Shown: positions 53,062 to 61,494, numbered from the stretch's first letter. The stretch: 64,000 bases of DNA from an uncultured bacterium (GCA_903907905.1 CAIVPX010000033.1:62001-126000), one strand, 5' to 3'. Numbers and translations are program-made. The notes: generated by a model from the sequence alone, not told the origin.

Positions 53062-53090
53062 TTGATCAACGCGAGTGTTGATGCTAGGAT
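53062..53090 (+). promoter_or_regulatory. Predicted sigma70 promoter for the thiolase-DUF35-SDR operon
   Basis: TTGATC, 17-base spacer, TAGGAT. A palindromic operator occupies the spacer (53066-53081), so a bound repressor would block polymerase. The start lies about 40 bases before the 53136 ATG. Confidence 0.55.
53066..53081. promoter_or_regulatory. Palindromic operator, copy 1 (TCAACGC-N2-GTGTTGA)
   Basis: A 16-base near-perfect palindrome (TCAACGCGAGTGTTGA, one mismatch) between the -35 and -10 boxes. Two perfect copies of the same pattern lie near 61.3 kb. The size and symmetry suit a dimeric TetR-type repressor; the regulator itself is not in the window. Confidence 0.55.
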
Positions 53091-53135
53091 CGAATCGTCT
53101 ATTGCCCTTGCAACGATTGTCCTCCCCAAGAAGCG

Positions 53136-54191
53136 ATGATGCCCAGACCCGTGTACGTCCATGGTGCCGCAGTCCGGATGTCCTGGGCCGATGCCAGCTT
53201 CAGTCTCGAAGAGCTTGTCTTTCAGACGGTTCGCGCGGCGCTGGCCGATTCGGGGGTGTCCATTGAATCCGTGCAGTCGGTGGTTCTGGCGGCGCACGAT
53301 CTGGTGGATGGGCGCTCCCTTTCCAGTATGGTGACCGCGCCCGCTGCGGGGGCCTACCTTCGCGATGAAATCCGGGTAGCCGAAGATGGGCTGGTGGCCT
53401 TGTCGTTGGCAGGTGCCCGCGTGGCGGCAGGTGAGTGCGAATTCTCAATCGTGGCGGCCTGGGGGCGAGCGAGTGAGGGTGATCTGCTGCGCGATTCCAG
53501 GGTGGCGATGGATCCCTTCATGGTTCAGCCCTTCGGGTTGACCGAGGCCGGGATCTCGGCAATGCGGCTCTCGCGATGGATGGGTGAGCACGGCGCTCAG
53601 CTTGAGGCGAGGCAGGCGGCGGTCGAGGCGCGAAACTGGCGTGCGGCGGCGAATCCTCGTTCGCTGCTGCACGCCTCGGTCCAGGTACCCATGCCAGGGC
53701 CGCTCCTTCAAACAGAGGGGCCGCGCCTGGCTGACGTGGTCTCGGCAGTGATCATCGGCGCACCGGTCTCGCGAGCTTGCCTCGCGGGCGTCGGACATGG
53801 CACCGACAGCCCGGCACTGGGTGATCGCAACTGGCTTGCTCGCCCGGCGCTCTCGGCGGCCGTCAGTCAGGCGCTGAGCGAGGCCCGCTGGCGTCTGTCA
53901 GACATCAACCTGTTCGAAATCGACGGCATGACGCTGGCCGATGAAGCGCTCGCCCTTGAGGCGCTGGGTCTGGCGCAGGCGGGGCAGGGCTTTGAGGTTT
54001 ACGCCGGGTCGGCGCAGATCAACCCCGCTGGTGGTTCGGCTGCGGGCTGGTGTTATCCAGCCATGGGCCTGGTCCGATTTGCAGAATGCCTGTTCCGGCT
54101 GCGCGCCTCGGGGGCCGGACGTGGTTTGGCGGTGGGCGCCTCGCCCATTGGGGCTCAGACACACACCGCAGCGGCGCTGGAGCTTTCATGA
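53136..54191 (+). CDS. Thiolase-like protein lacking catalytic Cys (short form)
   Basis: The 351-residue thiolase-fold protein is shorter than usual (about 380-400). The nucleophile strand reads RVAEDGLVALS (80-90) without a Cys, and the C-terminal core reads INPAGGSAAGWCYP where GHP would be expected, so classical thiolysis is unlikely. An adjacent ATG at 53139 could also be used. It overlaps the second thiolase-like gene by 4 bases; the two may form a heteromer together with the DUF35 protein. First gene of an operon under the palindromic operator. Confidence 0.78.
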   Translation: MMPRPVYVHGAAVRMSWADASFSLEELVFQTVRAALADSGVSIESVQSVVLAAHDLVDGRSLSSMVTAPAAGAYLRDEIRVAEDGLVALSLAGARVAAGECEFSIVAAWGRASEGDLLRDSRVAMDPFMVQPFGLTEAGISAMRLSRWMGEHGAQLEARQAAVEARNWRAAANPRSLLHASVQVPMPGPLLQTEGPRLADVVSAVIIGAPVSRACLAGVGHGTDSPALGDRNWLARPALSAAVSQALSEARWRLSDINLFEIDGMTLADEALALEALGLAQAGQGFEVYAGSAQINPAGGSAAGWCYPAMGLVRFAECLFRLRASGAGRGLAVGASPIGAQTHTAAALELS

Positions 54192-55351
54192 GCGATCCAA
54201 TCGCCATCATCGGCGTGGGACAGACCCGTTACCGGCGCAAGCATGCTGACCTGAATACCGCCGAACTGGTGCGGCAGGCGGTGCTGGCCGCCCTCGAAGA
54301 CGCCGGACTGGGGATGGATGCGATCGGGCTGGTGGTCGGCGGCGTTGCGCCAGATGCGTTGGCCGGTATCAACCACCTGGACATGCACGCCATCGCACGC
54401 CCGGGGGTCCCCTATTTTCGGGTGAACACCGGCGGCGCGACGGGCTCGTCAGCCCTGCTCGCGGCAATGAGTTGTATCCACGCGGGTCGCTGCGACACCG
54501 CGCTGGTGGTGGCCGCGGAGCGCATGGGGCACGCCACCGCTGCGCAGAATATCTTCAACTCAATCTTCGACCCGATCTACGAAAAGGACATCAGCATGTC
54601 CACCATCAGCATGGTCGCGCTTCGGGCGACCCTGCTGATGCAGCAGCATGGCTACACGCTCGAGCACTGGGCGGGCCTCGCCGCCCGCAACTCGGCGGCC
54701 TCCATGCTCAACGACACGATCGAAAATCCGCGCTTCTTCACGGTCGATGATGTGTTGCAGTCCAAGTACCTGGCCTGGCCCATTCACTGGCTCGAGGCCT
54801 GTCCGACCAGCGAGGGCGCCTGCGCGGTGGTGGTGACCCGTGGCAATCGGGTCGGCGCCCGCAACGCTGCCTGGGTACGAGGCGCCCGCGGATTGAGCGA
54901 CACCTACGCCATGGGTGATCGGATGCACCGGCCTGAGGGCTCGCTGGTCGATCTCATCACGCTGCGACGATCGGCCGAGGCGGCTTGCCGCGATGCGGGC
55001 ATTACCGATCCGCGGCACGCTTTCGACGTGGTCGAGATTCAGGCGCCGTTCGCCAGCTCCGAGGTCATGGCTTATGCCGCTCTGGGCTTGTGCGAGGCCC
55101 ACGAGGGCGTCGCGTTCACCGAGAAGGCGATCGAGCAGCGTGCGGGCGCGACCATCAACCCGTCGGGGGGGCCGCAGGCCAACAATCCGGTGAGCGCAAC
55201 CGCGCTGATTCGAATTGCCGAGTGTGCGCAGCAGGTGAGGGGGCTGGCAGGGCGCCGTCAGGTGGATGGTGCCCGCATGGCCGTTGCCACCGGCCAGGGC
55301 GGCGCCACGCAGTTTTCAACGGCGGTCATCGTGAGCAGTGAGAAACCCTGA
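54188..55351 (+). CDS. Thiolase-like (Ltp/acetyl-CoA acetyltransferase) protein lacking the nucleophilic Cys
   Basis: The 387-residue protein starts at the ATG at 54188. The nucleophile motif reads TGGATGSS (81-88), Gly in place of Cys, and the C-terminal segment reads INPSGGPQANNPVSATALIRI. HAFDVVEIQAPFASSEVM is the region that normally carries a catalytic His/NEAFA-type motif. These losses suit an aldolase or Claisen-type complex with DUF35 rather than thiolase chemistry. The DUF35 gene begins 12 bases later. Confidence 0.82.
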   Translation: MSDPIAIIGVGQTRYRRKHADLNTAELVRQAVLAALEDAGLGMDAIGLVVGGVAPDALAGINHLDMHAIARPGVPYFRVNTGGATGSSALLAAMSCIHAGRCDTALVVAAERMGHATAAQNIFNSIFDPIYEKDISMSTISMVALRATLLMQQHGYTLEHWAGLAARNSAASMLNDTIENPRFFTVDDVLQSKYLAWPIHWLEACPTSEGACAVVVTRGNRVGARNAAWVRGARGLSDTYAMGDRMHRPEGSLVDLITLRRSAEAACRDAGITDPRHAFDVVEIQAPFASSEVMAYAALGLCEAHEGVAFTEKAIEQRAGATINPSGGPQANNPVSATALIRIAECAQQVRGLAGRRQVDGARMAVATGQGGATQFSTAVIVSSEKP

Positions 55352-55363
55352 GGGTCTGCAGTC

Positions 55364-55831
55364 ATGGCAAGCGAATTCGATCTGATCACTATTCCCGGCA
55401 AGTGGGACTTCGACTACAAGTATTTCGCGGGGGCGGCCGCAAGCCGTTTCTTCGCCGAAATTCGCGACAATCAGCGCATCATGGGAACGCGATGTGCCCA
55501 ATCCGGGCGGGTGCTGGTCCCCGCGCGCAGCTTCTCCGACGCCGAGTTCGAGCCAACGACCGACTGGGTGGAGACCGGTCCGGGGGGCGTGCTTGAAGTG
55601 TTTACGATCGTCGGCACCAAGTTTCCGGGTCTGCCTGACCCGCCTTTCGTGCTGGGCTATGTCACGCCCGATGGGGCCGATACCGCCATACTCAACCATA
55701 TCCGGGGCGTCGATCTCAGCAATCTCGACGAGGCCGCCCGCATCATGATGGCCAGGCCCCGGGTGCTCGCGGTCTTCAACGAGCACCGCGAAGGGCGGAT
55801 TACCGATTTTCATTTCCGGGTCGTGGGCTGA
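55364..55831 (+). CDS. DUF35 OB-fold protein with degenerate zinc ribbon
   Basis: The 155-residue product has the DUF35 layout: an N-terminal helix (FDYKYFAGAAASRFFAEIRD), a ribbon, then an OB fold. Only Cys44 (GTRCAQSG) of the four zinc cysteines remains, so the ribbon probably does not bind zinc. The other two DUF35 modules in this window keep all four. It sits between the thiolase-like pair and the SDR and is likely their structural partner. Confidence 0.78.
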   Translation: MASEFDLITIPGKWDFDYKYFAGAAASRFFAEIRDNQRIMGTRCAQSGRVLVPARSFSDAEFEPTTDWVETGPGGVLEVFTIVGTKFPGLPDPPFVLGYVTPDGADTAILNHIRGVDLSNLDEAARIMMARPRVLAVFNEHREGRITDFHFRVVG

Positions 55832-55868
55832 GCCTGTCAGGCTGCCTGCGTCTTCAAAGGTCATTGAC

Positions 55869-56618
55869 ATGAGCGCGACGCCTCGCAGAGCGGCGATTGT
55901 CACGGGTGCGGCCGGCGGTCTGGGTGTCGCCATTTCCCAGTACCTGCATCGGCAGGGTTGCAGGGTGTACGGCGTCGACCTCGATGAAGGGCGCCTGGCG
56001 GAACTTTCCAAGCAGTTCTCGGATGGCCACTTCGTGGGGGTTTGTGCCGATGTCACCGATCCGCAGGCTATCCGGCGCGCGGTAGACCGTATTCAGCTCG
56101 AGTTCGGTCCGCCCCTGGTGCTGGTCAACAATGCGGGTCTTACCGATAAGGCGGCGCGGATCGAGCAACTTTCGATCGAGCACTGGAACACCGAGATGTC
56201 GGTTCACGCCAGCGCCTCATTTCTCTGGACGCAGGCCTGCTTCGGGCCCATGCGCGAGGCCGCTTGGGGCCGGATCATCAACATCTCCTCGATCGCAGCC
56301 AGCATGGGCGACTTTGCCCACGCCGCTTACGCCGCCAGCAAGGCGGCCCTCCTGGGGCTGACTCGGGCCAGCGCGCTCGAAGGCGCGCGGTTCGGCATCA
56401 CGGTCAATGCGGTGCTACCTGGAATGGTGATGACGCCTGCGTATGACAAGATCCGGCCCGACATACGTGACCGGGTTGAGTCGAGAACCGCCATGAAGCG
56501 TTCAGGAAAGCCTCACGAAATTGCCGCGCTGGTGGCGTTTCTCGCGTCCGACGATGCGTCGTTCATCACCGGCCAGGCGATTACGGCCGATGGCGGGCTG
56601 GGTCTGTTCGTGTTCTGA
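55869..56618 (+). CDS. SDR family NAD(P)-dependent oxidoreductase
   Basis: A 249-residue classical SDR with TGAAGGLG at 12-19, VNNAGLTD, ISSIAAS, and YAASK intact, plus the C-terminal ITADGG. VDLDEG after strand two suggests NAD. Last gene of the operon; a 3-hydroxyacyl-CoA or alcohol oxidation step is plausible. Its last 38 bases overlap, tail to tail, the 3' end of the DUF2889 gene. Confidence 0.88.
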   Translation: MSATPRRAAIVTGAAGGLGVAISQYLHRQGCRVYGVDLDEGRLAELSKQFSDGHFVGVCADVTDPQAIRRAVDRIQLEFGPPLVLVNNAGLTDKAARIEQLSIEHWNTEMSVHASASFLWTQACFGPMREAAWGRIINISSIAASMGDFAHAAYAASKAALLGLTRASALEGARFGITVNAVLPGMVMTPAYDKIRPDIRDRVESRTAMKRSGKPHEIAALVAFLASDDASFITGQAITADGGLGLFVF

Positions 56619-57195
56619 TCGGCGCGGTCTCGGCCGCCTGCTCGTGCGAAGCCTTGGTTGCCTCCAGATAGCGTTTGGCGTTCACGATGACCGGCGACTC
56701 TGACGTCAGGGCGATGCAGGCGTTCTCAAGCCTTGGCTCCATCTTCAGCCCGGTGCCGATCCAGGCGCCATCAGGTGAATGGCGTCCTTCGAAGGCGATC
56801 TTGGCGCGCATCCTGAGAAACGTGATGAGTGTATGCGTGGCGGCCAGGTCAAGTGCCAGGGTCAGAAAGTGCGAGCAGCATTTGACGCCGCCCAGCAGAG
56901 CCATGACCTTGGACCGATAGCCGGGGCCGATGGTCAGCCCGACCAGCCCCTCCATGGGCGCGACGCTCTCAAGGCAGGCTGTGTAAGGTTGATGCACTGA
57001 CTCGGCGTCGATCTCGCGGATGATCAGATCGGGCAGTGACACCACCCCGCTCAGCCGCAAGGAATGGATGAGCTCGTTGCCCGCTTCATCGATGCTGGTA
57101 TCGATCAGGCTCGCGTGAAAGCGGACCCGACTGTCGTCGACTGGTTCGATCCTGAGTTTCTTCTCGCGCTCGGCGCAGCGTTCCGGGCCCAACAC
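56581..57195 (-). CDS. DUF2889 domain protein
   Basis: The 204-residue product matches the DUF2889 pattern: FHASLIDTSIDEAGNE, the DLIIREIDAESVHQPYTAC strand block, GLTIGPGYRSKV and GGVKCCSHFL. The domain's function is unknown, but it is often found next to aromatic acid-CoA catabolic genes. A GGAGGAG ribosome site lies just upstream; the start may be the GTG at 57195 or the TTG at 57192. It follows livM by 14 bases on the same strand, so it is the last gene of the Liv operon. The C-terminal 40 residues are poorly conserved and overlap the SDR. Confidence 0.75.
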   Translation of the reverse strand: MLGPERCAEREKKLRIEPVDDSRVRFHASLIDTSIDEAGNELIHSLRLSGVVSLPDLIIREIDAESVHQPYTACLESVAPMEGLVGLTIGPGYRSKVMALLGGVKCCSHFLTLALDLAATHTLITFLRMRAKIAFEGRHSPDGAWIGTGLKMEPRLENACIALTSESPVIVNAKRYLEATKASHEQAAETAPIRTRTDPARHRP

Positions 57196-57209
57196 GCTCC
57201 TCCGTAGGT

Positions 57210-58265
57210 TCAGTAAGGAAAGGGCCAGACCCGGCTGTAGCGCTCTCCGCGGCGGTAAAGGTGGGCAAGCCCGCGCGGCTGGTAAATCAGGAAGACAATG
57301 ATCAGCACCCCGAGTACGACGTTGACCATGGGGAAGGCGATGTCGTAGCGCGCACCGGGCAGCAACTGCGCAATCCAGGGGCCCACGACGGTGAGCAACT
57401 CCTGCACCAGTCGCAACGAGATCGCTCCGAGCACCGCGCCCAAAATGGAGCCGATACCCCCGACGATCAGCATGCCGAGGTACCAGATGGATTCAAAGAG
57501 CGTGAACTGCTCAAAATGTGCCAGCCGGTTTTCATAGGCAAGCAAACCTCCTGCCAGCCCAGCAAAAAACGAGGCCATGCCAAACGCTGCGATCTTGTAG
57601 TAGGTGACGTTGATGCCGGTGACCTCGGCGGCGAGATCATTATCCCGCACCGAGATGAGCGCGCGACCGACCCGGCTGCGCAGGATGAAGAGCGCCGCGA
57701 AAACCGACATGACGACGAAGGGCAGCACCAGAAAGTAGAAGTCTGTGGCCGTGCGGATTTCGTGGCCGAGGATGACTGGTGCCGATACGGAGATGCCCGC
57801 CGAGCCGCCAAACCAGTGCTCGGGCAGCCGCACCACCGTGAATTGAAAGACAAACTGCGCAGCGAGGGTGGTCAGGGCCAGATAGAAACCCTTGATGCGT
57901 GCCGCCGGCAGTCCGAACATGACGCCAACCAGCGCGGCCCCGCCCGCGCCGATCAGCAGGGGCAGGGGAAAGGGGAGGTTGAGTTTCATCGCGGCGATCG
58001 CGGTGAAATACGCGCCGATTCCCATGAAGGCCGATTGTCCGACACTCACCTGCCCGGCCAGGCCGACTAGGATCTGCAGTCCTATGACCGAGATGATGGT
58101 GATACCGGAGACCGTCGCGAAACGGATCCATGAATTGGACACAAGAAAGGGGTAGGCCAGCAGGGTCACCAAGAGCAGGGCAAGCGCCAGCCACTGCCAA
58201 CGCGTACGCAGCAACGCCATATCGTCCTGGTAAGTCTCGGAAAACGAACCGCAGGCCCGGTACAT
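57210..58265 (-). CDS. livM: Branched-chain amino acid-type ABC transporter permease (LivM), second system
   Basis: The 351-residue permease has about nine helices with LivM signature GLQILVGLAGQVSVGQSAFMGIGAY and loop SRVGRALISVRDNDLAAEVTGIN. The first 16 residues are poorly conserved and an ATG at residue 16 (MALLRTRW) is possible. It starts 2 bases before the livH stop region. Substrate probably an aromatic or acyl acid rather than leucine, given the operon. Confidence 0.9.
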   Translation of the reverse strand: MYRACGSFSETYQDDMALLRTRWQWLALALLLVTLLAYPFLVSNSWIRFATVSGITIISVIGLQILVGLAGQVSVGQSAFMGIGAYFTAIAAMKLNLPFPLPLLIGAGGAALVGVMFGLPAARIKGFYLALTTLAAQFVFQFTVVRLPEHWFGGSAGISVSAPVILGHEIRTATDFYFLVLPFVVMSVFAALFILRSRVGRALISVRDNDLAAEVTGINVTYYKIAAFGMASFFAGLAGGLLAYENRLAHFEQFTLFESIWYLGMLIVGGIGSILGAVLGAISLRLVQELLTVVGPWIAQLLPGARYDIAFPMVNVVLGVLIIVFLIYQPRGLAHLYRRGERYSRVWPFPY

Positions 58266-58267
58266 GG

Positions 58268-59152
58268 TCAGATCCTTTCCACCCGCTTCCAGCCGAACAG
58301 TCCCTGGGGCTTGAACACCAGGATGAGCATCATCAGGGCGAAGGGAAACAGCAGCGACGCGCCACCCTCAAAGTAGGGGTCGAGCCATGCCGCCGCCATG
58401 CTCTGGCCGACGCCAACAATGATGCCCCCCAGCATGACACCGCCCACCGTTTCGAGCCCGGACAACAGCACCACCGGGAGTGCGACAAAGGCGATGCTGG
58501 CGATCTCGGGACTGACGCTGCGACCGCTCATGAAGGCCACCGCTGCAATAGTGGCTACCAAGCCGGACAACGCCCAGGACAAGCCGATACTGCGCCGCAC
58601 GTTGACCCCCAGCGAGCGCGCGATCTGGTGGCTTTCGGCGACCGCCGTCATGAAGAGCCCGGTCCGTGTTGACCGGAAGAACCAGGCGAGCAGCGCGACG
58701 GCGGCCGCGATGAGCAGCGTGCCGATGAGCGCGGGTTGCTTGATCGTGACCCCGGCCACTCGCCAGCGCTCGGTGCCCAGAATGTCCGGAAACATCTGCG
58801 GTTCTGTGCCGAATACGATCGTGCCCAGGCCGTTGAGAATGAGCAGCAAACCGAGCGTCGCCATGAAGAGCGCCATTTCGCTTTGGCCAACCAGGGGCCG
58901 GAGCACAAAGCGCTCGACCGCAAGTCCGAGCAGGGCCATGCACGTGGCGGTGAGCAGAATGGCCACCCAGTGGTTCATGCCTAGCCCGAAGAAAGTCATG
59001 GCCATGAAGGTGGCCAACATCAGCATCTCACCCTGGGCGATATTGAACACTCGGCCCGAACGATAAATGATGCTGAATCCGACCGCTACCGACGCGTAGA
59101 TCGCGCCGTTGGCGATGCCATTGACCAGAACCCGGGGCAGTGCGTCGATCAT
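58268..59152 (-). CDS. livH: Branched-chain amino acid-type ABC transporter permease (LivH), second system
   Basis: The 294-residue permease starts at the ATG at 59152 behind GAGG. LivH features: GIANGAIYASVAVGFSIIYRSGRVFNIAQGE and the coupling loop RTGLFMTAVAESHQIARSLGVN. It lies between livF and livM. The longer frame upstream overlaps livF and is not supported. Confidence 0.9.
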   Translation of the reverse strand: MIDALPRVLVNGIANGAIYASVAVGFSIIYRSGRVFNIAQGEMLMLATFMAMTFFGLGMNHWVAILLTATCMALLGLAVERFVLRPLVGQSEMALFMATLGLLLILNGLGTIVFGTEPQMFPDILGTERWRVAGVTIKQPALIGTLLIAAAVALLAWFFRSTRTGLFMTAVAESHQIARSLGVNVRRSIGLSWALSGLVATIAAVAFMSGRSVSPEIASIAFVALPVVLLSGLETVGGVMLGGIIVGVGQSMAAAWLDPYFEGGASLLFPFALMMLILVFKPQGLFGWKRVERI

Positions 59153-59159
59153 GGGAGCC

Positions 59160-60026
59160 TCAACCGAGCCAGCGCCGCCGGCGCCGGTACTGTTTGACGT
59201 CCTTGAAGCTCTTGCGCCGGCCATCGGCGCTCATTCCAAGGTAGAACTCGCGCAGGTCATCGTTGCCGAGCAGCTCGTCGCGGCTGCCTTCCATGACGAT
59301 GCGGCCGTTTTCCAGCACATAGCCTCGGGCAGCCACGCCCAGCGCGACCCGTGCGTTCTGCTCCACCAGCAGGATGGATGTGCCGAGTTCACGATTGATC
59401 TGGGCGATGGATTCGAAGATACGGCTCACGAGGAGCGGCGACAAGCCGAGCGAGGGCTCGTCGAGCAGGAGCAGTCGGGGCTTGGCCATGAGGGCGCGTC
59501 CGATGACCAGCATCTGCTGCTGACCGCCCGACAGGTAGCCTGACTCGCGCTGCCGGAATTCGGCGAGGATGGGGAAAATGCCGTAAACCTGGTCGAGCGA
59601 TTCACGAAGCTGAGCGCGGCTCGCGCTGCGGATGGGCGCGGAGGCGACGATCAGGTTCTGCTCGACGCTGAGGTGCTCGAGTACCCGACGGCCCTCCATC
59701 ACCTGAACCAGGCCACGCCGAACGGTGGCGACCGGGTCATGGTTATGGACCGCCTGGTCCTCGAACAGTATTTGCCCCTCGCTGACACGCCCTTCTTCGT
59801 CTTGGATCAGGCTAGAGATGGATTTGAGTGTGGTGGTCTTGCCGGCACCGTTGCTGCCCAGCAGCGCCACGATCTCACCGCGATTGACGGTTAGCGAGAC
59901 GTTCTTGAGCACCAGGATGCTTCCCTGGTACCGCACCTCGATGTTGTTGACCGCTAGAAGAGGCGACGACAGGCCGGCCGCCGGAGCGACCGGCCGGGCT
60001 GCCGCAGGCTGCGGGGCCAGCATCAC
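59160..60026 (-). CDS. livF: Branched-chain amino acid-type ABC transporter ATP-binding protein (LivF), second system
   Basis: The 288-residue ATPase: Walker A GSNGAGKTT, signature LSGGQQQMLVIGRAL, Walker B LLLLDEPSLGLSP. It is longer than the first LivF (238) because of an N-terminal Ala/Pro-rich lead and a very basic C-terminal tail (KSFKDVKQYRRRRRW). No livG lies in this operon, so the partner ATPase must be elsewhere. It follows livK by 21 bases. Confidence 0.9.
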   Translation of the reverse strand: MMLAPQPAAARPVAPAAGLSSPLLAVNNIEVRYQGSILVLKNVSLTVNRGEIVALLGSNGAGKTTTLKSISSLIQDEEGRVSEGQILFEDQAVHNHDPVATVRRGLVQVMEGRRVLEHLSVEQNLIVASAPIRSASRAQLRESLDQVYGIFPILAEFRQRESGYLSGGQQQMLVIGRALMAKPRLLLLDEPSLGLSPLLVSRIFESIAQINRELGTSILLVEQNARVALGVAARGYVLENGRIVMEGSRDELLGNDDLREFYLGMSADGRRKSFKDVKQYRRRRRWLG

Positions 60027-60047
60027 TGAAACGCTCGGGATCGCGGC

Positions 60048-61250
60048 TTACTTCACCAGAGGCATGAACTCGCTCGCCTTGGTGATCTTGCCGCCCTTTT
60101 GCTGCAAGATGACGACTGAATCGGCGCCCTGAGTGGGATCCTTGTCGATGTCGAACTGGATTTTGCCAAGCAAGCCGTAGCCGTTGAAGCTGCCCGCACG
60201 CATCTCCTGGAAGACAGCAGCGCCGTTGATGCGCCCGCTGCCCGCCTTGGCTTGGGCCCGCTCGATGGCTTCCAGCAGCACCATGACTGACGGAAAGTGC
60301 AGCAGGGTGTCAGCCGACCAGCGGGTGCTGTATTTGGCCGCGCGCGACTGATAGATCTTGTAGGCCTCGGTGTTCGGGTCAGCGTAGCTCTGGCTGGTGA
60401 CCTCGAAGGTACCCTCGTAGACGTCTTTGGGAACGTTGAGAAGTTCGAGAAGGCCCAGGCCCTCGTGCTGCGAGTTGACCACACGGGTCATGTCGAACTT
60501 GCTCGCCTTGAGCTCCTTCAGGAGTGCCGGCTGGAGCTGATCGGTGGTGGCGAGGTAAACGATATCGGGCTTGGCCGCTAAGATGTGTTCAACATTGGCT
60601 GACACATCCAGCGCGCGGGGGGAGACGAACTCGTTAAGCACGACCTGGGCGTTCATGCCCTTGATGAGGCCACCGAAACTGCCTGCCCAGTCTCGCCCGG
60701 AGCTGCCGTCAAAGGTCACGAAAGCAATCCGCAGCGGGCGGCTCTCCTTCCAGGTCTCGAGCCGCCACTTGGTGGCGGTAGCGAAGTAACGGGCATAGTC
60801 GCCCAGCGGCGTGAATACCCAGTTGCCTGGCTTCATCAGGCTGTAGGAGGGGCCCCCGTGGACCGCAGGGATTCGGTCTTGCGAGAGGCGGTTCTGCAGA
60901 GCGATGACATTGGGCGAGCCGAAGGTGACGATGCCCACCATGGTCTTGTCTTCGAGCGAGCGCTCGTAGGCCTGAACCGTTTTGGCCTGGTCGTAGCCCG
61001 TGTCGATGGGTTTGTACTCGAGCTTGATGCCCGCCTTGGCGCCGCGTGTTTCGTTGAACCAGTCGACCAGCAGTCGCTGCATCTGCTCGACGGGCTTGCC
61101 GCGATTGGCGAAGGGACCGGAGTAATCAAGCAGGCTGACGATGGTGTAGGTGTTGACTGCCTGTGCGCAGGCCACGCCGGCGCCCATGGTGGCGCTCAGG
61201 CCGCCGAGCAGCGCACCGAGCGTGAATGATCGTCTGGAAGTGTGGAACAT
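60048..61250 (-). CDS. livK: ABC transporter substrate-binding protein (LivK-like), second system
   Basis: The 400-residue receptor starts at the ATG at 61250 with GAGGAGA upstream. The signal is twin-arginine-like (SRRSFTLGALLGG), cleaved near CAQA. LDYSGPFANRGKP, DRIPAVHGGPSYSL and DQLQPALLKEL mark a LivK-fold branch distinct from the first LivK. First gene of the leftward Liv-DUF2889 operon. Two operators and a predicted promoter lie directly upstream, shared with the divergent flavin monooxygenase. Confidence 0.88.
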   Translation of the reverse strand: MFHTSRRSFTLGALLGGLSATMGAGVACAQAVNTYTIVSLLDYSGPFANRGKPVEQMQRLLVDWFNETRGAKAGIKLEYKPIDTGYDQAKTVQAYERSLEDKTMVGIVTFGSPNVIALQNRLSQDRIPAVHGGPSYSLMKPGNWVFTPLGDYARYFATATKWRLETWKESRPLRIAFVTFDGSSGRDWAGSFGGLIKGMNAQVVLNEFVSPRALDVSANVEHILAAKPDIVYLATTDQLQPALLKELKASKFDMTRVVNSQHEGLGLLELLNVPKDVYEGTFEVTSQSYADPNTEAYKIYQSRAAKYSTRWSADTLLHFPSVMVLLEAIERAQAKAGSGRINGAAVFQEMRAGSFNGYGLLGKIQFDIDKDPTQGADSVVILQQKGGKITKASEFMPLVK

Positions 61251-61288
61251 GGGTCTCCTCCATATTATTTGGGAACTGCAAGCGATCA

Positions 61289-61317
61289 ATCGGAACACAG
61301 CGCCGCAGCGCTGTCAA
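61289..61317 (-). promoter_or_regulatory. Possible sigma70 promoter for the second livK operon
   Basis: Minus strand: perfect TTGACA, 17-base spacer, weak TCCGAT. The -35 box overlaps operator copy 2. Confidence 0.35.
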
Positions 61318-61329
61318 CGCTTGCGTTGA
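61314..61329. promoter_or_regulatory. Palindromic operator, copy 2 (perfect TCAACGC-TT-GCGTTGA)
   Basis: A perfect 16-base palindrome, 26 bases centre to centre from copy 3, overlapping the leftward -35 box. The near-integral helical spacing (about 2.5 turns) places the copies on opposite helix faces. Confidence 0.65.
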
Positions 61330-61339
61330 AACGCCGAAG

Positions 61340-61355
61340 TCAACGCGAGCGTTGA
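61340..61355. promoter_or_regulatory. Palindromic operator, copy 3 (perfect TCAACGC-GA-GCGTTGA)
   Basis: A perfect palindrome that extends to 18 bases (GTCAACGCGAGCGTTGAC) and overlaps the rightward -35 box at 61352. Same pattern as copies 1 and 2. Confidence 0.65.
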
Positions 61356-61380
61356 CGAGAGCAGAGTGGCTGCTTAAGAT
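61352..61380 (+). promoter_or_regulatory. Predicted sigma70 promoter for the flavin monooxygenase gene
   Basis: TTGACG, 17-base spacer, TAAGAT: five of six at -35 and four of six at -10. The -35 box is part of operator copy 3. Leader of about 108 bases to the 61495 ATG. Confidence 0.55.
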
Positions 61381-61494
61381 TCGGCTCGGGGGATTGAGCA
61401 GCCGAGCGCGGGGGCACCGGCGGTGTGGCGTCGATCGGTCGGTTCGTCGAACAGCGCCTGTGCGTCAAGGTCCACCCGTCAGGAGAGCTGCACC

